Part shown: positions 18,171-26,705 of the stretch, in pieces
Layout of the letters: each line of letters begins with the position of its first letter
How positions within the stretch are numbered: position 1 is the first letter of the stretch
Assembly (NCBI GenBank): GCA_016933675.1
Contig: JAFGAM010000048.1
Span: 1 to 55,770, forward strand
DNA from: Candidatus Anaeroferrophillacea bacterium
Lineage (GTDB): Bacteria; Desulfobacterota; Anaeroferrophillalia; Anaeroferrophillales; Anaeroferrophillaceae
DNA: 55,770 bases
Reading direction: 5' to 3'
Notes under the pieces: model-generated
What the model was told of the DNA's origin: nothing
Seen by the model: the letters and a program-made list of their open reading frames with translations, nothing else
Databases searched by the model: none
Position numbers and translations under genes: made by a program

Positions 18171-18199
18171 AAAAAACCCCCCAAGGAAACAATGGGGGG
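18171..18199 (-). terminator. Intrinsic terminator downstream of ftsB
   Basis: On the minus strand, CCCCCCA, a nine-base loop, TGGGGGG, then six Ts. It lies 49-77 bases past the ftsB stop and closes the phoH-to-ftsB gene run before argS. Confidence 0.85.
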
Positions 18200-18222
18200 C
18201 ATCCGCTTCAATGTGGGAAAAA

Positions 18223-18251
18223 TAGTAACGCACTGCAAAACAACATGTCAA
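18223..18251 (-). promoter_or_regulatory. Promoter-like TTGACA-17-TTACTA overlapping the ftsB stop
   Basis: The minus strand has TTGACA at 18251-18246, a 17-base spacer and TTACTA at 18228-18223. The box overlaps the ftsB stop codon. A transcript would start near 18216 and meet the terminator after roughly 45 bases, so it could only yield a very short RNA. It may be a chance match. Confidence 0.35.
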
Positions 18252-18529
18252 GGTTTTTTACCCGGAAAAACAAATACCCGCTCTCCCGGCGCCACCATGC
18301 CCAGTTCCCGGCGCACGGCCAGTTCCTGGGCGACCGGATCGTACTGCAGCCGCCACACCCGGAGCTCGAGTTGCCGGTTCTCATCCTCCACCGCCCGAAT
18401 CTGCCGCTCAACCCGGTCGATATCCCGGTTCAGACGCCAGTGATGCAGCATGCCGTTGCGGCCGAAAGCGGCCCATAACACCAGCAGCAGCGCGATGCCG
18501 AACACGAGGTAACGCAGCCAGGAAGTCAT
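18248..18529 (-). CDS. ftsB: Septum formation initiator FtsB/DivIC-family protein
   Basis: A small bitopic division protein, 93 residues. A membrane segment at about residues 6-24 is followed by a short coiled coil (RDIDRVERQIRAVEDENRQL) and a C-terminal basic/aromatic part that includes RRELGMVAPGERVFVFP, the usual DivIC/FtsB ending. Such proteins bridge FtsL and FtsQ in the divisome. AAGGGGCG precedes ATG 18529. It is the last gene of the minus-strand run and is followed by an intrinsic terminator. Confidence 0.85.
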   Translation of the reverse strand: MTSWLRYLVFGIALLLVLWAAFGRNGMLHHWRLNRDIDRVERQIRAVEDENRQLELRVWRLQYDPVAQELAVRRELGMVAPGERVFVFPGKKP

Positions 18530-18548
18530 CGCCCCTTATCACGAAATA

Positions 18549-18584
18549 TCCCCCCGGCCGGCGGTACCGACCTCCCCGGGGGGA
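18549..18584 (-). terminator. GC-rich hairpin between tonB and ftsB
   Basis: Arms TCCCCCCGG (18549-18557) and CCGGGGGGA (18576-18584) are fully complementary with an 18-base loop. No U tract follows, so it could be a weak terminator, an mRNA-stabilising hairpin or part of the ftsB leader. Confidence 0.35.
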
Positions 18585-18636
18585 CTACTGCCCACCGGCG
18601 GGAGAATCACCGGGAAACCGCAACGCGAGGACGGAA

Positions 18637-19482
18637 TCAGTCGATGGTGAACCGGATGGTGATCGTGCCCCACTGGTCGACCTGCGGCACCGCCGCGGAA
18701 AGGCTGTTGAACCGCCAGGCCTTGAGGTAAAGCTCCGCCGCCTTCATCAGCGACAGGCTGCCGATGAGTACCGGTTCGACCCGGACCACCGTCCCGTCGG
18801 GACGAACCCAGAACCTGAGCTTGACTTCCGCCACCTGCTCCACCGCCACCCGCGGTAATTCCGGGCGGTAGACCACCGTCCGAGTTTCGGCCACGGGGCC
18901 CGCCAGCTCCAGGTGCCGGTCGACTTCCCGGGGCTTGTCGGCCTGATCCAGACGCCGGTGGAAGGCGGCAAAAAAACGCTCCGCGGGGGCATCGTCGTGT
19001 ACCGCGGTAGGCGGCAGGGAATCGTCGATGCCCAGCCGCTCACCGCTGGGAACGCCAGCGTACAGGGTGCCGAACTCGGACACCAGATCGCGGTCGGCGG
19101 GGACCGTGGCCGGCAGCGGCGGCATGGCCAGTTCCCCGGCGGCCGGCGGCGGGCCGGCGGCGGGCAGATCGACGGGCGGCGGCGGGGGCGCCACCACGTC
19201 ACCCAGGGCCAGCAAATCGGCGGCCCGCTGTTCGATAAGCGCAACGACCGGAATCTCCGGACCGGCCGTCGGAGACCCGGTGGCCGCCACCGGCGGCCGC
19301 AACGGTTCGGTATCGGGCCGGTGCTTGAGCAGGGTCACCTCGATCTGTTCTTCGGGCAACAGTTCCCGGTGCAGCACCCGGATGGCGAAAAGTCGCGACA
19401 GATCCGGCAGGACCGCCAGCACTACCGTATGCAGCAGGAACGACAGCACTACGGCAATGAGCATGCGGGAGGTTGCCGGCAT
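18637..19482 (-). CDS. TonB-family energy transducer
   Basis: A 281-residue protein with an N-terminal membrane anchor (about residues 7-30, LIAVVLSFLLHTVVLAVLP), a Pro/Ala-rich periplasmic linker, and a C-terminal TonB_C-like domain of about 80 residues (VEQVAEVKLRFWVRPDGTVV to GTITIRFTID). It transmits proton-motive force from ExbB/ExbD, encoded directly upstream, to an outer-membrane or periplasmic partner. The His in SFLLH within the anchor matches the functional His of TonB. It starts two bases after the exbD stop. The substrate receptor is not encoded here; the neighbouring giant TPR protein is a candidate partner. Confidence 0.85.
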   Translation of the reverse strand: MPATSRMLIAVVLSFLLHTVVLAVLPDLSRLFAIRVLHRELLPEEQIEVTLLKHRPDTEPLRPPVAATGSPTAGPEIPVVALIEQRAADLLALGDVVAPPPPPVDLPAAGPPPAAGELAMPPLPATVPADRDLVSEFGTLYAGVPSGERLGIDDSLPPTAVHDDAPAERFFAAFHRRLDQADKPREVDRHLELAGPVAETRTVVYRPELPRVAVEQVAEVKLRFWVRPDGTVVRVEPVLIGSLSLMKAAELYLKAWRFNSLSAAVPQVDQWGTITIRFTID

Positions 19483-19484
19483 GG

Positions 19485-19895
19485 CTATTTTTTGTCCTTC
19501 GGCTCCGTGGCGATGGCCAGCTTGTGGAGGCCGGCACTCTTGGCCGCGTCCATGACGGCAACGACAATCCCGTGATACACCTTCTTGTCCGCCTCAATCA
19601 CCACCAGCGTTTCGGCATCCTTTTTCGCCTGCCCGGCAAAAAATTCACTCAATTGTTCGACCGTGATGCGGCTGCCGTCGGCGTATATCCGCCCGGATGC
19701 CTCGATGGCCACCCGAACCGAGACCTTTTTGCGCTTCACCTGCTCGGCGGAGGACTTGGGCAAATCCACCTTGATGCCGGGATTGATGGACAGGGTCGTC
19801 GACAGCATGAAGAAGATCAGCAACAGAAAGACGACATCGACCAGCGGCGTGATATCCAGCTGCACATCGTCACGATCGCGAACCTGAAATCGCAT
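19485..19895 (-). CDS. exbD: Biopolymer transport protein ExbD/TolR family
   Basis: A 136-residue inner-membrane protein. A single TM helix after DITPLVDVVFLLLIFFMLS carries the proton-conducting Asp at residue 20. The periplasmic domain includes LPKSSAEQVKRKKVSVRVAI and ends EPKDKK. It forms the stator ring with ExbB, whose stop codon is one base before its start. Sequence alone does not separate TolR from ExbD; the TonB-type third gene supports ExbD. Confidence 0.92.
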   Translation of the reverse strand: MRFQVRDRDDVQLDITPLVDVVFLLLIFFMLSTTLSINPGIKVDLPKSSAEQVKRKKVSVRVAIEASGRIYADGSRITVEQLSEFFAGQAKKDAETLVVIEADKKVYHGIVVAVMDAAKSAGLHKLAIATEPKDKK

Positions 19896-19896
19896 A

Positions 19897-20505
19897 TCAT
19901 TCCCCGACTTCCCGGAAAAGATCGATGATATCGATGGAGATGTGCTCCATCCGGAGGACCATCTTGTCCACCCGCGAACGCAGGTACTTGTAGAATACGA
20001 AGGAAGGAATCGCCACCGTGAGGCCGGCGGCGGTGGTGATCAATGCCTCGGAAATACCCCCGGCCAGCAGCTGCGGGTTGCCCACCCCGGCCTGAGAAAT
20101 GACCGTGAAGGCCTTGATCATCCCGGTAACGGTACCAAGCAGCCCCAGCAGCGGGGCGATGCCGGCGATGGTGCCCAGGGTGGTGAGAAACCGTTCGAGG
20201 GCGGCCGCCTCGATGCGCCCCACCTCCTCGATGGCCTCCTTGATCGCGTCGCGGCGCTTGCCGTAATTCCGCAACCCGGCATGGAGGATACGGGCAACAT
20301 GGGTGTCGTTGAGCTTGCACAGCGACATCGCCTCGCTGATCTTCTGCTCGCGGATGAGGCTGTCGATCTCGCGGACGAAGTTTCCCGGGATGACGCGGCT
20401 GCGCCGCAGGGCCCAGAGGCGTTCCAGGAGAATCGCCAGCGACAGTACCGAACAGATGAGGATCGGGTACATCAGCACCCCGCCCTTGAAAACAAACTGG
20501 TACAT
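19897..20505 (-). CDS. exbB: MotA/TolQ/ExbB proton channel protein
   Basis: A 202-residue inner-membrane channel with three TM helices: about residues 12-30 (YPILICSVLSLAILLER), 110-135 (TTLGTIAGIAPLLGLLGTVTGM) and 150-175 (EALITTAAGLTVAIPSFVFY). The GTV and GLTVAIP signatures are typical. With ExbD it converts proton flux into rotation for TonB. AAGGAG precedes ATG 20505. The gene lies downstream of the TPR gene and starts an exbB-exbD-tonB unit with gaps of one to two bases. Confidence 0.94.
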   Translation of the reverse strand: MYQFVFKGGVLMYPILICSVLSLAILLERLWALRRSRVIPGNFVREIDSLIREQKISEAMSLCKLNDTHVARILHAGLRNYGKRRDAIKEAIEEVGRIEAAALERFLTTLGTIAGIAPLLGLLGTVTGMIKAFTVISQAGVGNPQLLAGGISEALITTAAGLTVAIPSFVFYKYLRSRVDKMVLRMEHISIDIIDLFREVGE

Positions 20506-20521
20506 GATTGAACTCCTTCTC

Positions 20522-20575
20522 GACCGGAAGTCAGAAGTCAGATGTCAGAGGTCAGAAACCAGCCGACGGAAATCG
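20522..20575. repeat. GGAAGTCAGAAGTCAGATGTCAG degenerate tract
   Basis: In the direction of exbB it reads as CTGACTTCTGACTTCC-type units, ending 16 bases before the exbB start. Same family as the tracts at 6155, 26560 and 33133. Confidence 0.65.
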
Positions 20576-20659
20576 GAATACCGTAACCGGAGGCACGTCC
20601 TCCGGCGGTACCGGCAACGCCGACCGGCTACCGGAAACCGGAATTTACCAGAACCGGGG

Positions 20660-23600
20660 CTATTTGTCCAGTTCGGCCAGGTGGCTCTCCACCTGTTTGC
20701 GGCGCTCGTCGCCCAGCGGCTGATCGAGCAGCTTGCGATAGCAGAGTACCGCGGCCTGAAAATCGCCCTGCTCCGCCGCCAGCGCCGCCGCCGCCAGCAG
20801 CCCCTCGATGACCCAGGGGTGCTGGTCGGGAAACAGATAGGGCAGGCGCAGGTAATTCCTGCGCGCCGCGTCCCGGTCACCGGCAAGCTCCCACACCCGG
20901 GCAAGGTTGAACCGGGCCGCCGCGGCACGCTCGGGATCGGGATTGCGGGCACCCTGCTCGTAGTAGAAACGGGCCTGCTCATACCGCCTACCGGCGGTCA
21001 TCAGCGACCCGAGGCCGTCATAGGCGGCATAGGCAAGGGAATCGCCGCTGCCGCCGGCAAGCACCTGCTGGAACCATCCCGCGGCGGTTTTGGCGTCTCC
21101 CTGCCGGGCGTACACCCGGGCCAGCAGGAGCTGCATCTGCCGCCGGATATGCTGATCGCCGCAGAGTGACAGAGGCTCCTCGAGATGACCACGGGCGGCA
21201 TCCAGATCCCCCGCCTCCCACGCCTGCCGGCCCAGCAGCAGGTGACAATCGCAAATGTATTTGCTGTCCGCCGCAAAGGCGATGATTTCCCGCGCCCAGC
21301 GCGCCGCCGCCTCCCGATCACCGCGGGTGCGGGCACTGTCAAGCCGGCGGTACAGCGCCTCCAGTCTGACCGCGGCGGGGAAATCACCCGCCAGCACCTG
21401 GGCGAGAATGTCGTCCAGGGGCTGCCACTCGCGGCGTTCCTGGTAAACGTCGGCGAGGAGGAGAATCAGCGGGGTGACATAGGAGGAACGGGGGAAGCGC
21501 TCCAGAAACCGCCGGGCTTCGGTTTCCAGGTAGCCGTAATTCTGCTGTTTCAGGGCCAGCAGCAGCAGGCCGTAGCGCGCCTGCTCCTCGATCTCGGTGC
21601 CGGCGAAGGTCTGGGCCGCCCGCAGGTAGGCCAGCTTGGTCTGCAGCCACGCGCCGGCGTTGAAGCGGCTTTCGCCGATCCGGAGCATCGCCGGGCCGGC
21701 CTCGGGGGCGGCAGGGAAGCGACGCAGCAGCAACTCGAATGATTCCACTGCCCGGGGATAGTCGGCCATGGCAAACCTGGTCATGCCCCGCTGATAGAGC
21801 ACCGCGCTCTGCAGGCCGGTATCCGGATACTCCGCCAGCACCCGGTCGAAAAATTCCAGGGCCGCGGCGTGTTCACCACGCCTCAGACTGATCCAGCCGA
21901 GATAGTAGCATGCCCGATCACCGTAGGGACTGGCGGGAAAACGACGCCGGAAATCTTCGAAGACGGCTGCCGCCTCAATGTCCCGATGGAGATTGAAAAG
22001 GCACTCGCCGCGATTGAGAACGGCGTTGTGCAACAGTTCCGGCACCGCGACGGCAGCGGACTCGCCGTAGCCGGCGAGGAATTCCTCGAAGGCCGTCAGC
22101 GCGGCGGCGTATTCACCCAGACGAAAACAGGCCCAGCCATGCTCGTAGGCAGCGATCACCGCCTGCTCCCGTGCTTCCGGCGGGAAAGGGCCGGCAACCG
22201 CGGCCTGGGCCTGGCGCCACGCCCCGAGCGCATTGTACGCCCGGGCGAAAAGCACCCGCAGCCGTGACCGGTGGTCGGCGGCGAGATCCCGGTCCCGGAC
22301 CAACTCCAGCACCGCCACCGCCTCCTCGTGCCGCCCGAGACGCGACAGCAGCCGGGCACGTTCGAGGGTCAGAACGATATCATCGGCCACCGTCCGCCCG
22401 GCGAATGCCACCCCCTGCAGGACTGCGTCAAGGGCCTGACCGGTCTGGGCGAGGATTTCGCAACGTTCCGCCAGGCCGAGAAAATCGGCGGTTTCGAGCA
22501 GGCGATCGGGAAAATCGGCCAGCAGCATCCGGGCGGCGACATTGGCATCGGCGGGGCGGTCGGCCGCGGCAAGGGCGGCGACGGTCCGCCGCAGCACCGC
22601 CGCCGCGGCGGGAACCTGACGCAGACCTTGAGGCCGCTGCTCGACCAGGGCCAGGGCCTCATCCGGCCGGTCGAGGCGGATCAGGGTCATGCCGCGGCCG
22701 AGAAACGCCGGAGACATGGTCTCCGGCGGCGGACCTGCCGGCGGCAGCAGCAGGGCAAAACGCGTCAGGGCAGGTTCGTAGTCGCCGAGATAGTAAAGGC
22801 ACCAGGCATCCGCCAGCAGCGCCTGGCGGCCCAGGTCGTCGTCCGGAAGGACGCCGGGAGCGGACCCGACAATGCGCGTCAGGTACTCCCGGGCGGCGGC
22901 GTACTCCTGGCGATTGAAGGCCATGGAAGCCAGCAGATAGCTCGCCTCGCGAATATAGGCCGAGTGCGGGAAGCGCTCCAGCAGGTCGTCGAGCACCGCC
23001 GCCGCCGCGACCCGGTCATCGGCGCGAAAACGGGATTCTCCCTGCCAGAATGCCGCCGCGGGCTGCAGGGACGCGGGTTCACTGCCGGCCACGGCGGCGA
23101 AGTGTTGCGCGGCCTCCCGGTAGTCCCCGGCGGCGTGGGCCAGCCAGCCGAGGGAATAAAAGGCATAGCCCCGGTACTGTCCGGCGGAATCGGCGACGGC
23201 GGCGAGAAAGTGCGTGGCGGCGCATTGACGATCCTGCTGCCGGAAGGCGATCTCGCCGAGCCAGTAGTGCGCCGAAGAACTGAACCCGCTTTCCGGGTAG
23301 CGGCGCAGCATCTCGTCAAGGTAGTAACGAGCCTCATTTTGCAGGCCCTCGAGATACTTCTGCTTGCCGCTCAGGTAATACCCCTCGGCGCCGGTAAAAC
23401 CACGGGCGACGTAGGCAGTCACGGCGTTGCGATAGGCGCATCCGGGAGAGGATACCGCCGGCGCGGTCCACTGGGGATCGACATCGGGCTTGCGGGCCGC
23501 CAGTTCCAGGCGATCTTCCTGCGGCTCGAGCTTCCTGCCCGGGGCGATCAGCGGCATGAGGGAAAAATCGCGGAAGCCTTCCAGCACCACCGTGTCCCGG

Positions 23601-23836
23601 CCGACCACCACCACCTCCGGCAGTTCGATCCCGACATCGTCGGCACCGGGTGAACGCCCGGTCCAGGAGGCCGTCAGCGGCAGGATGAGGAACAGCACCA
23701 ACACCGCCAGACGTACCGCCGGCGGAATCGGGTTCGCCGCCGCCGGCACCCGCCCCGGACACCATCGCCAGTACCGGCGTTCGCTTGCCGGCGGAAGCCG
23801 CCGGGCTGTCGTCACCGGCAATGAACGTCGTTCCAT
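20660..23836 (-). CDS. Large tetratricopeptide-repeat protein of a TonB-linked module
   Basis: A 1058-residue protein composed mostly of TPR/Sel1-like helical hairpins (for example YPRAVESFELLLRRFP and HAAALEFFDRVLAEYPDTG). A hydrophobic segment at residues 42-60 (VRLAVLVLFLILPLTA) suggests export, preceded by an unusual 40-residue basic N-terminus; a GTG start near VPAAANP would give a normal signal peptide. Directly after the cleavage region comes IELPEVVVVGRDTVV, similar to the TonB box of TonB-dependent proteins. It is encoded 10 bases after the DUF39 gene and upstream of exbB-exbD-tonB. A periplasmic scaffold for the TonB system is my inference. Confidence 0.8.
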   Translation of the reverse strand: MERRSLPVTTARRLPPASERRYWRWCPGRVPAAANPIPPAVRLAVLVLFLILPLTASWTGRSPGADDVGIELPEVVVVGRDTVVLEGFRDFSLMPLIAPGRKLEPQEDRLELAARKPDVDPQWTAPAVSSPGCAYRNAVTAYVARGFTGAEGYYLSGKQKYLEGLQNEARYYLDEMLRRYPESGFSSSAHYWLGEIAFRQQDRQCAATHFLAAVADSAGQYRGYAFYSLGWLAHAAGDYREAAQHFAAVAGSEPASLQPAAAFWQGESRFRADDRVAAAAVLDDLLERFPHSAYIREASYLLASMAFNRQEYAAAREYLTRIVGSAPGVLPDDDLGRQALLADAWCLYYLGDYEPALTRFALLLPPAGPPPETMSPAFLGRGMTLIRLDRPDEALALVEQRPQGLRQVPAAAAVLRRTVAALAAADRPADANVAARMLLADFPDRLLETADFLGLAERCEILAQTGQALDAVLQGVAFAGRTVADDIVLTLERARLLSRLGRHEEAVAVLELVRDRDLAADHRSRLRVLFARAYNALGAWRQAQAAVAGPFPPEAREQAVIAAYEHGWACFRLGEYAAALTAFEEFLAGYGESAAVAVPELLHNAVLNRGECLFNLHRDIEAAAVFEDFRRRFPASPYGDRACYYLGWISLRRGEHAAALEFFDRVLAEYPDTGLQSAVLYQRGMTRFAMADYPRAVESFELLLRRFPAAPEAGPAMLRIGESRFNAGAWLQTKLAYLRAAQTFAGTEIEEQARYGLLLLALKQQNYGYLETEARRFLERFPRSSYVTPLILLLADVYQERREWQPLDDILAQVLAGDFPAAVRLEALYRRLDSARTRGDREAAARWAREIIAFAADSKYICDCHLLLGRQAWEAGDLDAARGHLEEPLSLCGDQHIRRQMQLLLARVYARQGDAKTAAGWFQQVLAGGSGDSLAYAAYDGLGSLMTAGRRYEQARFYYEQGARNPDPERAAAARFNLARVWELAGDRDAARRNYLRLPYLFPDQHPWVIEGLLAAAALAAEQGDFQAAVLCYRKLLDQPLGDERRKQVESHLAELDK

Positions 23837-23846
23837 GTCCCGTCCG

Positions 23847-25025
23847 TCAGCCGCCGAACAGCTCGCTGCCGGGCAACGGCATCTGCGGCTCGCCGAGGGT
23901 GAACATACCGTTGGCGATCCACGTTTTCAGGGTTTCGGCGATCTCCCGCGCCCGGGAGTAGCTCGACAAGGGCACCGCCGGCACCTTCCGGCCGTTGATC
24001 TGCACCGTACCGCGGCGCAACTCGCCGTAGGACACCTCCTGGACGATGTTGCCGGTGCCCATGGGATAGTCGTAGCTGTAATCGACCACCGGAGCGAAGA
24101 TATCGTCGTCACGCACCGCGGTAAAGCGGGCCATATGCTCGTCGATGATGGGAATCGGGATGCCGATGCCCACCGCCAGGCTGCAACCGTAGCCGACGAT
24201 GCTCACCCCCATGAGCCAGCGTGGCGACATCTTTTTCAGGTCGCCCATGACGAAGAGGGTGCCGCCACCGCCGCGGACAACGCCGTTTTCGCCCCGGGGC
24301 ACCGCGGGATTGTGCTGGGTCCCGTACCAGGTGACGTAGCCCTCGGCGCCGCCGAGAAAGATGCGCGTACCGAGCCCGATGGTCCGGTAATAGGGATCGT
24401 TGAGCAGCGGACTGAGCTGACCGGCGCTGGAGAAGGTGACATTACCGCCGTTCGGCCGCAGGATCCCCATGTAGGTGTAGATCGTCCGGTCGGAGAGATT
24501 GATGCCGCAATTGTAGTTCTGGTAGCAGTTGCGGGGGTTGCAGAGGATCGCCTGGGGCAGATCGGCGAGCACCACGTCCTTCTCCACCACCTTGTTAGGA
24601 TAGCAGGCGGTGCCGTAGCTTTCGAGGTAGACGTGCACCTTCCGGCCGGCGACCAGATCCTCGATGACATGGCCGCCGCCGTAGCGGAACTCACCGGGAT
24701 GGACCTTGTTCAGCGGGTCGTCCTCGGTCGGCTCGGTGGCACCAAGATAGAGATCGACCGCAGCGATACCGCCGCAGGCGGGAACATTGTTGAGCCACAC
24801 CTTGCTGGCGCGGATGCGCGGTTTGGCATGCCCGAGGTTGAGGAAGGCGCCGGAGGAGCACATCGGACTGAAGGTGCCGGTGGTCACCACGTCGACGTGC
24901 CGGGCGGCATCTTCGGCGCCGTTGTCAGCGACGATGCCGATCATCTCCTCGGCGGTGACCACCACCGCCTCGCCCTTCCTGATCCGCTCGTTGATCTCGC
25001 GGATGGTCTTCTTCACTGCGGCCAT
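23847..25025 (-). CDS. DUF39 / homocysteine biosynthesis protein (L-aspartate semialdehyde sulfurtransferase-like)
   Basis: Belongs to the HcyBio family, shown in methanogens to convert aspartate semialdehyde and sulfide to homocysteine without the O-acylhomoserine route. The 392-residue protein carries the family motifs TGTFSPMCSSG (Cys56) and SYGTACYPNK (Cys141), the likely catalytic cysteines, plus a glycine-rich RGGGGTLFVMGDLK. It lacks the C-terminal CBS pair found in many homologues, and no ferredoxin/NIL partner gene is adjacent. ATG 25025 (MAAVKKTIREINER) follows GGATGGGGTAGCG. It is 36 bases after ybeY. Assignment of the family is firm; the activity in this organism is inference. Confidence 0.85.
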   Translation of the reverse strand: MAAVKKTIREINERIRKGEAVVVTAEEMIGIVADNGAEDAARHVDVVTTGTFSPMCSSGAFLNLGHAKPRIRASKVWLNNVPACGGIAAVDLYLGATEPTEDDPLNKVHPGEFRYGGGHVIEDLVAGRKVHVYLESYGTACYPNKVVEKDVVLADLPQAILCNPRNCYQNYNCGINLSDRTIYTYMGILRPNGGNVTFSSAGQLSPLLNDPYYRTIGLGTRIFLGGAEGYVTWYGTQHNPAVPRGENGVVRGGGGTLFVMGDLKKMSPRWLMGVSIVGYGCSLAVGIGIPIPIIDEHMARFTAVRDDDIFAPVVDYSYDYPMGTGNIVQEVSYGELRRGTVQINGRKVPAVPLSSYSRAREIAETLKTWIANGMFTLGEPQMPLPGSELFGG

Positions 25026-25061
25026 CGCTACCCCATCCCTTCCACCGTCCGGTATCAGCGT

Positions 25062-25559
25062 TCAGCCGTCCGGGGCGTTATCCTCTTCCCTGCGGGTATC
25101 CCGCGGCGCGTCCAGCAGGCGGTCGAAGATCTCGTCTTGAAGCCGAAACATGCGCGCCGCGCTTTCCTCGTCCACCCCGACATGTTCGTGGCCGGCCAGA
25201 TGCAGAAAACCGTGCACCAGGTAATACAGCACCCCCTCCTCGGTGGTATATCCCCGACCCGCGGTCTCCCGCTGCACCGTCTCCACCGAAACGATCACCT
25301 CGCCAAGCAGATTGTCGGTCAGGTCGATTCCGGCACCACCGCCAGCGACCACACCATGGACCAGGGAGATCACCGTCGTCGGCCGATCATGGCCGAAGCA
25401 GTCACGGTTCAGCGGGGTGATGAACGCATCGTCGACCAGCGCCGCCTCCACCCGCCGCGCGCCGATGCCGGCACCTGCCGCCGCCTGCGCCGCCAGACAC
25501 TTCAGCTGCGCCAGGTCGAGCGGGATCCGGGTCTGGCGGTTCAGCAGGTCAACCGGCAT
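25062..25559 (-). CDS. ybeY: Endoribonuclease YbeY (rRNA maturation)
   Basis: A metalloprotein for 16S rRNA 3' end processing and ribosome quality control. With ATG 25559 (MPVDLLNRQ) it has 165 residues. The zinc motif reads HGFLHLAGHEH with all three His. The conserved Arg-equivalent helix region and EVIVSVETVQR are recognisable. It overlaps the end of phoH by 11 bases, the usual phoH-ybeY pairing. An upstream reading to 25655 lies inside phoH and is not needed. Confidence 0.93.
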   Translation of the reverse strand: MPVDLLNRQTRIPLDLAQLKCLAAQAAAGAGIGARRVEAALVDDAFITPLNRDCFGHDRPTTVISLVHGVVAGGGAGIDLTDNLLGEVIVSVETVQRETAGRGYTTEEGVLYYLVHGFLHLAGHEHVGVDEESAARMFRLQDEIFDRLLDAPRDTRREEDNAPDG

Positions 25560-26547
25560 TCGCTTCCCCCGCCACGGCGGCCGCCTGGCGCTGGCGGGCG
25601 TCTTCCCGGTCGTAGGCGGCGATGATCTTCTGCACCAGGGGATGGCGCACCACATCCCGGGCAGTAAAGTAACGGAAATCGATCCCCTCCACCCCGGCGA
25701 GGATCCGCCGGGCCGCCACCAGCCCCGAGGAGGTGCCGCCGGGAAGGTCGATCTGGGTCACATCGCCGGTAATCACCGCCCGGGAACCAAAGCCCAGGCG
25801 GGTGAGAAACATCTTCATCTGCTCGGCCGAGCTGTTCTGCGCCTCATCGAGGATGACGAAGGAATCGTTCAGGGTACGGCCGCGCATGAACGCCAGCGGC
25901 GCCACCTCGATGACCCCCTTGTCCAGCAGCTGCCGGGCACGGGTAAAATCCACCATGTCATGGAGCGCGTCGTAGAGCGGCCGCAGATAGGGGTTCACCT
26001 TCTCCAGCAGGTCGCCGGGCAGGAAACCGAGCCGTTCGCCGGCCTCCACCGCCGGCCGGGTAAGAATGATACGGTCGACCTCCTTGGCGGTCAGCGCGGC
26101 GATGGCCATGGCCATGGCGAGATAGGTCTTGCCGGTACCCGCCGGGCCGATGCCGAACACGATATCGTGGCGGCGGATGGCGTCGATGTATTCCTTCTGA
26201 CCGACGGTCTTGGGGGTAATGGGCCGCCGGCGGCTGCCTTTCTGACTGATGTAGGCCTGATCGAGAAAGATCTCCCGGAGCGAGGTGGAACTGTCGGCCG
26301 CCTTGATGCGATAGGCGAAGGTTACATCCGTCGCGTAGAGCGGATACCCGGACGCCAGCAAGCCGGCCAGATCGTGCAGCAGGGCGACGACCACCTGCAC
26401 CTGGCAGTCCTCACCGTCCACCATCAGGGTCGTACCGCGGGTCTTGAGGGTCACCCGGGCGGCATCGGCAAGAATCTTCAGGTGCTGCTCGTGCTCGCCG
26501 ATCAGCTGGCGAAAGACGGCCGGATCACTGAATTCAAGTTTCTCCAC
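25549..26547 (-). CDS. phoH: PhoH-family ATPase / RNA helicase-like protein
   Basis: A 332-residue PhoH-like protein. An N-terminal region is followed by Walker [13 protein letters not shown] (about residue 136), Walker [10 protein letters not shown] (about residue 229) and the arginine-containing [10 protein letters not shown] motif. The family acts in RNA metabolism and is almost always next to ybeY, as here. The reading starts at GTG 26547 (VEKLEFSD), without a strong ribosome binding site; a CTGACTTC-type repeat tract lies directly upstream. No 7TM-HD phosphohydrolase gene (pgpH), a frequent neighbour, lies between the two. Confidence 0.92.
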   Translation of the reverse strand: MEKLEFSDPAVFRQLIGEHEQHLKILADAARVTLKTRGTTLMVDGEDCQVQVVVALLHDLAGLLASGYPLYATDVTFAYRIKAADSSTSLREIFLDQAYISQKGSRRRPITPKTVGQKEYIDAIRRHDIVFGIGPAGTGKTYLAMAMAIAALTAKEVDRIILTRPAVEAGERLGFLPGDLLEKVNPYLRPLYDALHDMVDFTRARQLLDKGVIEVAPLAFMRGRTLNDSFVILDEAQNSSAEQMKMFLTRLGFGSRAVITGDVTQIDLPGGTSSGLVAARRILAGVEGIDFRYFTARDVVRHPLVQKIIAAYDREDARQRQAAAVAGEANAG

Positions 26548-26559
26548 GGCGGTTACTGC

Positions 26560-26592
26560 AGTCAGAAGTCAGGAAACAAAGGTCAGAAGATC
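26560..26592. repeat. CAGTCAGAAGTCAGG tract upstream of phoH
   Basis: In gene direction it reads CTGACTTCTGAC-type units 13-45 bases upstream of the phoH start. Member of the dispersed degenerate family. Confidence 0.55.
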
Positions 26593-26705
26593 ACGAGCAT
26601 CGGTACTCTATGTCATTCGCGATTACAGGTCAAGGGCAATCAGCAGCGGGCCGGCGCCGCCGGCCACCGCCACTCGTCCCGGCCGGGCACATTGCATCCA
26701 TCATC

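Larger units (their letters stand above)
17600..18247. other. Intergenic region argS / ftsB with repeats, terminator and promoter
   Basis: 648 bases. It holds the dispersed repeat twice on the minus strand (17612-17655 and 17844-17908), an intrinsic terminator (18171-18199) and a promoter-like pair on the minus strand (18223-18251). The stretch 17909-18170 has no recognisable feature. No gene with a credible start was found. Confidence 0.7.

Noticed and set aside
22271-23653. Plus-strand ORF (460 codons) inside the giant TPR gene
   Set aside because: Antisense shadow of the TPR reading frame, which shows regular helical repeats.
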